Below, piece by piece: positions 1-5,854 of a stretch of DNA of 26,951 nucleotides. This stretch comes from Coriobacteriaceae bacterium. Lineage in GTDB: Bacteria > Actinomycetota > Coriobacteriia > Coriobacteriales > Coriobacteriaceae. The notes below the pieces were generated by a model. It made no database searches. It was not told the DNA's origin and was given only the letters and a program-made list of their open reading frames with translations. Every line of letters starts with the position of its first letter. The stretch's first letter is position 1. The stretch is from positions 1-26,951 of the forward strand of contig CABJEP010000013.1 in the NCBI GenBank assembly GCA_902364645.1, in the 5' to 3' direction. Position numbers and translations under genes: made by a program.

Positions 1-46
1 GCCGCCAGCGTTCATCCTGAGCCAGGATCGAACTCTCCGTCCAAAA
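1..46 (-). rRNA. rrs: 16S ribosomal RNA, 5' end only (partial)
   Basis: The reverse complement reads into the universal 16S 5' segment: GAGAGTTCGATCCTGGCTCAG followed by GATGAACGCTGGCGGC. Only the first ~46 nt lie in the window and the gene continues off the left edge. The exact mature 5' end cannot be fixed from sequence; it is placed at the T-rich stretch preceding GGACGGAGAG. The motif GATGAACGCTGGCGGC fits Gram-positive bacteria, including Actinobacteria. Confidence 0.95.
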
Positions 47-523
47 TGTATGGGCTTCGAGCCCGTCCGGTCCTCACAACTATTAGCTGATCGGTTCCGT
101 TCGATTCATATGGTTTTAGTATAGGAAAAGGAATTTCTCGGGGCCGCCTCTCGGCGGCCTTGCGAAAAACAAATCCAAGTTAGACCATTTCAAATGGTTC
201 GATGTCTGCCCGGATGCGACACATCTGGTGTGTCCATCCTCGCAGTATCCGGTTCTCAAGGTGCACGCCTGGCGGCTGATCCGGTCCGACCGGGCCGCGC
301 GGCAAGGAGATATATTGCCAGACCGCGAAGCCGTGTGGGACGTCAATTCCACTCTTCACAAGTCCTACACAATCTATGGCTTTCTATATAGGAAGTAGAA
401 AGTCGAGTGCAGCAAGACCGCACGTATCAGATGATGACCCTTCGGTTAAGAGATATATAGAGATCGGTCACCTGTAAGTGCTTATCTACCCGCGCTTTTA
501 GCTATGTAAACCAGCGCTTTCGA
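47..523 (-). other. rRNA operon promoter/leader region
   Basis: These ~480 bp hold no credible gene. They lie between the rplT operon terminator and the 16S 5' end and must contain the rRNA promoter(s) and the leader of the precursor RNA. On the minus strand there is a perfect 7-bp hairpin with a GAGA loop (arms 142-148 and 153-159) and several AT-rich tracts. I could not identify a confident boxA antitermination motif. The hairpin may take part in precursor processing, but this is inference. Confidence 0.6.
386..415 (-). promoter_or_regulatory. candidate rRNA promoter
   Basis: On the minus strand TTGCTG (410-415) and CTATAT (386-391) are separated by 18 bp, a reasonable sigma-70-type promoter directed toward the 16S gene ~340 bp downstream. 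The match is imperfect and other AT-rich sites in the leader could serve instead. Confidence 0.35.
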
Positions 524-563
524 TAAAAAAAGAGGGAGTGCCGCGCACAGTGCGACACTCCCC
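524..563 (-). terminator. rho-independent terminator of infC-rpmI-rplT
   Basis: On the minus strand, 21 nt after the rplT stop, a G+C-rich stem (arms around 534-545 and 551-562, outer pairs GGGAGTG/CACTCCC) is followed by a run of seven T residues (+ strand A-run 525-531). This is a classic intrinsic terminator. It separates the ribosomal protein operon from the rRNA operon downstream in the same direction. Confidence 0.9.
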
Positions 564-583
564 TAGCGATTCAACAGAATCTA

Positions 584-943
584 TTAGGCCTCGAGGGCCT
601 TCTTGGCAATGGCAGCCAGCTCGTTGAAGGACTCGATGTCCTCGTAAGCCATCTGAGCCAGGACCTTACGGTCGAGCTCGATGCCGGCAACCTTCAGGCC
701 GTGCATGAACTGAGAGTAAGAGATGTCGTTCAGGCGAGCAGCAGCGTTGATACGGGTGATCCAGAGAGAACGGATCTCGCGCTTCTTGTTGCGGCGATCA
801 CGATACTGATACTGCAGGGAGTGCTGGACCTGCTCTTTAGCATGCTTGTAAGTACGCGAAGCGGCACCGTAGTAACCCTTCGCACGGTGCATAACGGTAC
901 GGCGCTTCTTCTTGGCGGCAACAGCGCGCTTAATACGTGCCAT
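584..943 (-). CDS. rplT: 50S ribosomal protein L20
   Basis: The gene encodes 119 residues, the normal length for L20. L20 binds 23S rRNA early in large-subunit assembly and in several bacteria represses its own operon. The N-terminal basic arm (MARIKRAVAAKKKRR) and the segment around residues 59-65 (SLWITRI) are hallmarks of the family. The ATG is preceded by a TAGGAG-type ribosome binding site. It is the last gene of infC-rpmI-rplT, 46 bp after rpmI, and is followed directly by a terminator. I did not identify the L20-binding mimic in the leader. Confidence 0.98.
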   Translation of the reverse strand: MARIKRAVAAKKKRRTVMHRAKGYYGAASRTYKHAKEQVQHSLQYQYRDRRNKKREIRSLWITRINAAARLNDISYSQFMHGLKVAGIELDRKVLAQMAYEDIESFNELAAIAKKALEA

Positions 944-989
944 GTTCTATCAACTCCTAGACGGTAAAACGAAAAACGGGAACGCGAAC

Positions 990-1181
990 TTAGGCGAGAC
1001 GCGACTTGATGACCTTGCGGTCGGCAGCGGCGATCTCGGTCTCCTGACGGAAGCCACGCTTACGCTTGGTGGACTTCTTGCTCAGGATGTGGCTCTTGAA
1101 AGCCTTGGCGCGCATAAGCTTGCCGGTACCAGTCTTGCGGAAACGCTTCTTGGTGCCGCTGTGGGACTTCATCTTAGGCAT
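990..1181 (-). CDS. rpmI: 50S ribosomal protein L35
   Basis: This is a 63-residue, very basic protein beginning [14 protein letters not shown], the typical L35 N-terminus (PKxKTHxGxxKRF). L35 is a small component of the 50S subunit. The ATG follows a TAAGGAG ribosome binding site. The gene sits 32 bp after infC and 46 bp before rplT, in the order conserved across bacteria, and is probably co-transcribed and co-regulated with both. Confidence 0.98.
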   Translation of the reverse strand: MPKMKSHSGTKKRFRKTGTGKLMRAKAFKSHILSKKSTKRKRGFRQETEIAAADRKVIKSRLA

Positions 1182-1213
1182 GAAATACTCCTTAATCGGT
1201 TACAGAACACTAG

Positions 1214-1768
1214 TTACTTGGTATCGCTTGCCGCTTTATCCTCATCGAAGGCGCCCTTAATCGGGGCGAGCAGCATAAGCATGTTACGGCCTTCCATCTT
1301 AGGCTTGGACTCGACCGTAGCGTAAGGCTTGAGATCCTCGGCGAGACGCTCGAGAACGTTAAGACCCTGCTCCGGGTGAGCCATCTCACGGCCGCGGAAC
1401 ATGATGGTGATCTTAACGCGTGCGCCCTTCTTGAGGAAACGCAGAACATGGCCCTTCTTGGTCTCGTAATCGCCAACGTCAATCTTGGGTCGGAACTTCA
1501 TTTCCTTGACCTCGACCTTGGACTGGTTCTTACGAGCGGCCTTGGCCTTCATGGCCTGCTGGTACTTGAACTTACCGTAGTCCATGACCTTGCAGACCGG
1601 CGGCTCCGCGTTGGGAGCGATCTCGACCAGGTCGAGACCCTGATCGTCAGCGACGCGCTGGGCATCGCGGATGGCGAACAGGCCGAGCTGAGAGCCATCG
1701 ACGCCAATCAAACGGCACGAAGATGCAGTGATCTCGTCGTTGATGCGGGTGTCATCAGACTTAGCTAT
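1214..1768 (-). CDS. infC: translation initiation factor IF-3, probable ATA start
   Basis: IF3 binds the 30S subunit, prevents early 50S joining and checks the start codon and initiator tRNA. The product shows the N-terminal domain (RINDEI, then LGLFAIRDAQRVADDQGLDLVEIAPNA), a basic linker, and the C-terminal domain (KVEVKEMKFRPKIDVGDYETK, then VKITIMFRGREMAHPE). I chose ATA at 1766-1768 because a perfect GGAGGT lies 7 nt upstream. The nearest in-frame ATG, at 1783, overlaps that ribosome binding site and has none of its own. With the ATA the protein is 184 residues and begins (M)AKSDDTRINDEI, normal for the family. A rare start codon is the known basis of IF3 autoregulation in enterics (AUU there); its use here is inferred. 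Confidence 0.95.
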   Translation of the reverse strand: MAKSDDTRINDEITASSCRLIGVDGSQLGLFAIRDAQRVADDQGLDLVEIAPNAEPPVCKVMDYGKFKYQQAMKAKAARKNQSKVEVKEMKFRPKIDVGDYETKKGHVLRFLKKGARVKITIMFRGREMAHPEQGLNVLERLAEDLKPYATVESKPKMEGRNMLMLLAPIKGAFDEDKAASDTK

Positions 1769-1775
1769 TTTCCCT

Positions 1776-1781
1776 ACCTCC
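1776..1781 (-). promoter_or_regulatory. infC ribosome binding site that decides the start
   Basis: GGAGGT on the minus strand with a 7-nt spacer to ATA (1766-1768). The alternative ATG (1781-1783) overlaps this motif, so it cannot use it. Confidence 0.7.
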
Positions 1782-1950
1782 ATTCATAAAAAAATAACCC
1801 GGCGCTTCTTTGCAACCAGGTCGTACACATAGACATCCTCAATATGAGGAAGGGAATCTAAGTTGTATGACCAGTCAGCTGCTCATTGGCGCCAAAAGGT
1901 GGGAACCCTCGGGTTCCTCTTTAGGGCATTGCGGGAACAACGCCTTGCGA

Positions 1951-1974
1951 ATAATAACACGTACAGCGCGTTAT
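1951..1974 (-). promoter_or_regulatory. candidate infC operon promoter within the 1784-2214 leader
   Basis: The 1784-2168 stretch upstream of infC holds no supported gene. On the minus strand TATTAT (1951-1956) is a plausible -10, although the -35 about 17 bp upstream is weak. An interrupted palindrome with outer arms ATAAC/GTTAT (1954-1974) overlaps it. Downstream in the leader are two small hairpins: GGAACCC/GGGTTCC near 1903-1918 and CCTCA/TGAGG near 1837-1849. They could take part in control of the IF3/L35/L20 operon, but I see no recognised L20-leader consensus. Confidence 0.35.
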
Positions 1975-1985
1975 CACATTACGTA

Positions 1986-2052
1986 CACGAAAAAGGGACC
2001 TTGACCCCCTTGAACGCTCGCTTGCATGTATGGTGCTCGAGGCGAGACTCGA
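1986..2052 (-). repeat. duplicated 3' end of tRNA-Leu plus terminator (tRNA remnant)
   Basis: These ~67 bp repeat, with a few mismatches, the sequence at 2169-2236: the T-arm and acceptor 3' strand of tRNA-Leu including CCA, the short spacer, and the terminator-like hairpin with its T-run. The copy lacks the rest of the tRNA, so it cannot make a functional molecule. Between the copies, 2053-2168 consists largely of nested palindromes, for example a 9-bp perfect pair around 2113-2133 (AAACAGGCC/GGCCTGTTT). The layout resembles an attachment-site scar or a slipped duplication. Confidence 0.8.
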
Positions 2053-2172
2053 AGGGCCTTCGCTTCGCGAAGCCCCGGGCTTCGGGCGCGTGGCGCCCTC
2101 GCCACGCTCCGCTACAAACAGGCCACAGGCCTGTTTGCTTAACGCTTCGCGCGCTCACGCGAGTTCGGCACG

Positions 2173-2193
2173 AAAAAGGGGGCCGCAACCCCC
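2173..2193 (-). terminator. rho-independent terminator of tRNA-Leu
   Basis: On the minus strand GGGGG-TTGCGG-CCCCC is followed by TTTTT, 22 nt beyond the tRNA 3' end. A degenerate second version with its own T-run lies at 1990-2011 within the duplicated block. Confidence 0.85.
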
Positions 2194-2214
2194 TTGAACG
2201 CTCACTTGCATGTA

Positions 2215-2301
2215 TGGTGCCCGAGGCGAGACTCGAACTCGCACGTTGTTGCCAACGGTGGATTTTGAGTCCACTGCGTCTGCCAATTCCGCCACTCGGG
2301 C
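2215..2301 (-). tRNA. tRNA-Leu (anticodon CAA)
   Basis: The reverse complement folds as a class II tRNA of 87 nt with encoded CCA. The acceptor GCCCGAG pairs with CTCGGGC, the anticodon stem GTGGA/TCCAC carries the loop CTCAAAA, there is a long variable arm, and the T-loop is TTCGAGT. The anticodon CAA reads UUG leucine codons. The gene starts 39 bp after the stop of the upstream transglutaminase gene on the same strand and ends before a strong terminator. Its 3' 20-plus bases are duplicated downstream. Confidence 0.95.
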
Positions 2302-2340
2302 ACGCAATGCGTGAGTTAGTTTATCACAGCTTTCTACCGA

Positions 2341-3774
2341 TTAGTCCGAAAATGGAACTTCGAGCATTTCGATGAGTTCGACCGTGCGGAGCATCTCGCG
2401 CCGACGGCATCCGCGACCGTCGACCGAAGCCTCACCCATCTGGTTGTCGTAAGGGTCCTCGCGCATGCCGTCGAAAGAGGGCTCAAACTCTGCCTGGAAT
2501 CGATTGTTGGCCACCATACGCCACGGGTCGAGATTGCCAAAGTAGTGACGGCGGCGCCACTCCTCCCCCATCCTGCGAGCAGAAGATCCAAATGACACGT
2601 CGGCGTTGAGCCATCCGGTCTGCGGCGTATAGAACTCTGCCCAGTCGTGCGACCCCACCGAATCGGGCGCAACATACAGGCCGCTCTGCCAACGGGCAGG
2701 CACGCCCGCGATACGGCACATGGTGATAAACGTGAGCGCCATAACGCCGCAATCGCCGCGGAGCGAATGCGCGCAGTCATCGGCAATAGGTCCCAAAAGC
2801 AAGTACGGCGGCTGATAGCGATAGTCGATGTACTGCGTCAGGTAATCATAGATAGCACGGGCGCGATCGAGCGGATCCTCGAGCCCGTCAATGACACGGG
2901 CTGTCAGCTGCTGTAGATACGGCGTGAATGCAATGCGCGGACGGTCCTCGGAGGTGTCCACGGGCAGTGGCGCGTCCATGCAAGGATGCACCGGAAGCGC
3001 ACCCCCATAGACATCACGATAAGCGGCATCAATTTGATAGCGATAGGTCACCGAGAATGAGCGCTCACTCGAAGAAGACCACGAGGAGGTACGCGCCGAA
3101 GCATTCGCGGGGGCAACAGCACCCTCCGGCGTCATATCGAGAACCTCGATATGAGACTGTTGACGACAGGCGGCGGCAACGGGTAGCCACGCGCGAACGG
3201 TCTCCCCTTCCAGAGCGCCGGGGACAGACACGGACGCTTTAAGCGTAATGACGCGAGCCAATCCGTTTTGTGACTCCATCTCCTTGAGCATCTCGTTGCG
3301 CAGTGCTATTCCGTCCGTAGAATCGGGCCGCATGCCGGGAACCTCTTTGGGATATACGCGAAGCGAATCGAGGAAGTTGTCGAGAACGAACAGTTCGCCA
3401 TCGATAAAGCGCCAGTCAATACGCTTACGATTAATCAGGTCATCAAACTGCTCTTCGGTAAACTCTGGCCACTCCTCGCGAATCATCGCAATAGCCTGGT
3501 CGCGCGACACCGAAAAATGAAGCGGCGTCTCGAGCATGCGATACCGCTCGGCACGAACACAAGCAGCCAGCGAAGGCTCGGGGTTCTGCTCCAAAAGGCG
3601 ATCGCAGGCAGCAACAGCCTGCGTCAAATACCCGGCATCCTTAAGACGAAGAATCTCGGGCGGCAGTCCAACATCGAGATGACGAAAGTCATCACAGCAA
3701 ACATCAGCAGAGCAACCAACTGGACCCTCGTCAATAACCTTCCCATCCGAAGGCAGCACATTAATAACAGCCAT
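2341..3774 (-). CDS. transglutaminase-like superfamily protein
   Basis: This protein has 477 residues from the chosen ATG, which follows TTGGAG by 7 nt; a GTG 18 nt further upstream is less likely. The C-terminal half holds a transglutaminase/protease-like core with the expected Cys-His-Asp triad: Cys342 in RGDCGVMA, His376 in GSHDWAEFY and Asp392 in LNADVSFG. This fold is shared by bacterial peptidase, amidase and cross-linking enzymes, so the reaction is not known. Residues 1 to ~200 carry no domain I recognise. No signal peptide or membrane segment is visible, so it is probably cytoplasmic, which is less usual for this family. It appears to be a single-gene unit, with no operon partner to suggest a substrate. 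Confidence 0.8.
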   Translation of the reverse strand: MAVINVLPSDGKVIDEGPVGCSADVCCDDFRHLDVGLPPEILRLKDAGYLTQAVAACDRLLEQNPEPSLAACVRAERYRMLETPLHFSVSRDQAIAMIREEWPEFTEEQFDDLINRKRIDWRFIDGELFVLDNFLDSLRVYPKEVPGMRPDSTDGIALRNEMLKEMESQNGLARVITLKASVSVPGALEGETVRAWLPVAAACRQQSHIEVLDMTPEGAVAPANASARTSSWSSSSERSFSVTYRYQIDAAYRDVYGGALPVHPCMDAPLPVDTSEDRPRIAFTPYLQQLTARVIDGLEDPLDRARAIYDYLTQYIDYRYQPPYLLLGPIADDCAHSLRGDCGVMALTFITMCRIAGVPARWQSGLYVAPDSVGSHDWAEFYTPQTGWLNADVSFGSSARRMGEEWRRRHYFGNLDPWRMVANNRFQAEFEPSFDGMREDPYDNQMGEASVDGRGCRRREMLRTVELIEMLEVPFSD

Positions 3775-3913
3775 ACCAAAACTCCAAGTCACTAGAACGC
3801 TTGAAGCCCATTGTAGCGAGATAAAAAGAAAGCCCCAACAAGGGAGCCATCAACACCGCTGAACGGTAGTCAAATAAATAACTCAGCCTCGTAACCCTGC
3901 GGCGTTAAACGAA

Positions 3914-4005
3914 GGAAGCCCCGTCCCCCGGAGCTGTTTTCTTGGCGCGACTTCTGGCAAAGCCAGGTGAGCGCAAAGGAAACAGTGTAGGGGGACGGGG
4001 CTTCC
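3914..4005. repeat. 92-nt near-complete hairpin downstream of fba
   Basis: Outer arms 3914-3929 and 3990-4005 are a perfect 16-bp inverted repeat (GGAAGCCCCGTCCCCC). Inside, CTGTTTTC... pairs imperfectly with ...GGAAACAG, and the tip is a perfect CTGGC-AAA-GCCAG hairpin (3954-3966). It begins 20 nt beyond the fba stop. It may act as terminator or 3' stabiliser of fba mRNA, a small RNA, or a mobile palindrome. No T-run follows on either strand, which argues against an ordinary intrinsic terminator. Confidence 0.75.
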
Positions 4006-4025
4006 GGCGGGAAGTTTAGCGACGC

Positions 4026-4892
4026 TTACGCCTTGTTGACGGAGCCAAACTCCTCCATGAGCTCCTTGGTGCGGGCAACGATGTTGTCGCGACCAGGCTT
4101 GAGGAGCTTGCGGGGGTCAAAGCCCTTGCCCTGCTGATCCTTGCCAGCCTCGATGTACTCGCGGACGCCCTTGGCGAAGACGAGCTGCAGGTCGGTGTTG
4201 ACGTTGATCTTGGAGATGCCCAGGGAGATGGCCTTCTTGATCTGATCCTCGGGGATGCCGGTGCCACCGTGCAGAACGAGGGGCAGGTCACCGGTCTGGG
4301 CCTTAATCTCGCCCAGACGCTCGAAGGAAAGACCAGCCCAGTCGGCGGGGTACACGCCGTGGATGTTGCCGATGCCGCAGGCGAGGAAGTCGACACCCAG
4401 GTCAGCGATCTGCTTGCACTCAGCAGGATCAGCGAGCTCGCCGCTGGAGGTCACGCCGTCCTCGGTGCCGCCGATGCCGCCGACCTCGGCCTCGATGGAC
4501 ATGCCCTTGGAGTGGGCAAACTCAACGAGCTCCTTGGTGCGGTCGAGGTTAAGCTGGAAGGTCTCCTCGTGAGAGCCGTCATACATGATGGACGTGAAGC
4601 CGGCCTCGATGCACTTGAAGCAGTCCTCGTAAGAACCGTGATCGAGGTGAAGGGCGACGGGAACGGTAACGCCCGTGGCCTCGACGGCAGCCTTGACCAT
4701 GTCGGCGCAGACCTTGAAACCGCCCATCCACTTAGCGGCACCAGCGGTGCACTGAAGGATCAGCGGAGACTTGGCCTCCTCGGCGGCCTGGAGAATAGCC
4801 AGGGTCCACTCGAGGTTGTTGGTGTTGAAGGCACCAAGACCGTACTTGCCGGCCTCGGCCTTCTTGAGCATGTCTGCTGCGTTGACGAGCAT
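4026..4892 (-). CDS. fba: class II fructose-bisphosphate aldolase
   Basis: The enzyme catalyses zinc-dependent cleavage of fructose-1,6-bisphosphate to dihydroxyacetone phosphate and glyceraldehyde-3-phosphate in glycolysis. The 288-residue product shows the class II landmarks: catalytic Asp84 and zinc ligand His85 in LHLDHGS, EAEVGGIGG near 134-142, zinc ligands His178 (GIGNIHG) and His208 (LVLHGGTGIP), and the phosphate-binding NVNTDLQ near 230-236. The start is ATG with AGGAGGT 8 nt upstream; the open frame continues a further 32 codons upstream without a better site. Related ketose/tagatose-bisphosphate aldolases share these motifs, but the general housekeeping form is favoured. The gene is monocistronic in appearance, with a large hairpin after its stop. 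Confidence 0.95.
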   Translation of the reverse strand: MLVNAADMLKKAEAGKYGLGAFNTNNLEWTLAILQAAEEAKSPLILQCTAGAAKWMGGFKVCADMVKAAVEATGVTVPVALHLDHGSYEDCFKCIEAGFTSIMYDGSHEETFQLNLDRTKELVEFAHSKGMSIEAEVGGIGGTEDGVTSSGELADPAECKQIADLGVDFLACGIGNIHGVYPADWAGLSFERLGEIKAQTGDLPLVLHGGTGIPEDQIKKAISLGISKINVNTDLQLVFAKGVREYIEAGKDQQGKGFDPRKLLKPGRDNIVARTKELMEEFGSVNKA

Positions 4893-4932
4893 AAAAGAAA
4901 CCTCCTGTAAGGTTGCTCCGATAACGCCTGAG

Positions 4933-4961
4933 ATTTTACCACGGCGCACCCGAGCATAAAC
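4933..4961 (-). promoter_or_regulatory. candidate fba promoter
   Basis: TAAAAT at 4933-4938 on the minus strand lies 40 nt upstream of the fba start codon and is a fair -10. The -35 position (GTTTAT, 4956-4961) is weak. A short inverted repeat AAACG-AA-CGTTT covers the -35 zone and could be an operator. Confidence 0.35.
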
Positions 4962-5086
4962 GTTCGTTTGTTCACGAATATCGTCCAAACAGACTTTTTT
5001 GACCGTTTGCCCTACGAAATCGACCCGTTGGGGAAAAATAGCTTGACGTTTGGACGCTTCTCGTGCTTCAAAAGCCGACTATTAAG

Positions 5087-5770
5087 CTAAATCTGCATGA
5101 AAGGGTTCTGCATGAGCTCGCGTGCCATGGTGGTCGAATCGCCATGACCGGTTAGGCAAACGGTATCGGGCGGGAGAAGCCGGGCGAGCTTGGAGAGCGA
5201 GCGCAGAATTGCCGCCTCGTCTCCTCCAGAAAGATCGGTGCGGCCGTGCCCACCCGGAAACAGGGTGTCGCCCACAAAGGCAATGTTCCCCTGCTCGGTG
5301 GCAGCAAACAAGACGATCCCGCCCGGCGTATGCCCTGGCGTCTCGATCACCTGCAGGTAGATATCGCCCACCTCGATAGCATCTCCCTCGGCGAGCAGGC
5401 GCGTCGGCTCCCCGGGGTCAGGCGTCTCAATGCCCCACATAGCTCGCTGTTCCTCGATGTTCGCATGCGGCACCGCCACATCCTTAGCACACAGCTCATA
5501 CTGGCAGCCCTCGCCAACGGTGGTTCGCACGCCTGCAACACCACCAACATGATCGGCATGGCCATGAGTGCATACGGCGCCAAACACGCGTACGCCGGGA
5601 TGCTCGGCTCGAATATGCTCCACCAGGCGTTCGCCTTCCCATGCGGGATCGATAATCACGCACTCTTTGTCCGAAATAACAGCATAGCTATTGGTCTGAA
5701 TGGGACCGTTTACGAGCGTCTCGATCTCGACCGATCCCTTGGGAGTTAAATCCAAGGACACAGCACTCAT
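5087..5770 (-). CDS. MBL-fold metal-dependent hydrolase (glyoxalase II-like)
   Basis: This is a 227-residue metallo-beta-lactamase-fold protein. The signature THGHADH (His69, His71, Asp73, His74) is followed by further ligands in ETPGHTPGG (about His146), FVGDTLF and a C-terminal GHGD. Length and motif spacing match the small glyoxalase II/YcbL-like group, which hydrolyses thioesters such as S-lactoylglutathione. Coriobacteria generally do not rely on glutathione, so the true substrate is open. The start is ATG with GAGGAGAG upstream. It follows rel by 84 bp in the same direction, with a perfect 12-bp hairpin between them, so expression may be only partly linked. Confidence 0.85.
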   Translation of the reverse strand: MSAVSLDLTPKGSVEIETLVNGPIQTNSYAVISDKECVIIDPAWEGERLVEHIRAEHPGVRVFGAVCTHGHADHVGGVAGVRTTVGEGCQYELCAKDVAVPHANIEEQRAMWGIETPDPGEPTRLLAEGDAIEVGDIYLQVIETPGHTPGGIVLFAATEQGNIAFVGDTLFPGGHGRTDLSGGDEAAILRSLSKLARLLPPDTVCLTGHGDSTTMARELMQNPFMQI

Positions 5771-5790
5771 GTCCCTCTCCTCTCTATAGA

Positions 5791-5818
5791 ACTCGAGGCA
5801 TCAAACGATGCCTCGAGT
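5791..5818. other. perfect 12-bp hairpin between rel and the MBL hydrolase gene
   Basis: Arms 5791-5802 and 5807-5818 (ACTCGAGGCATC and its complement) enclose a 4-nt loop. No T-run follows on either strand, so it is either a weak terminator/attenuator or an RNA-stability element separating the two genes. Confidence 0.55.
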
Positions 5819-5854
5819 GTAGCGAATATCGATAATGTGACACGTTCGTCGCGA

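Noticed and set aside
116..391. Short frames on both strands in the rRNA leader
   Set aside because: They lie in the rRNA leader, lack ribosome binding sites and have no family resemblance.
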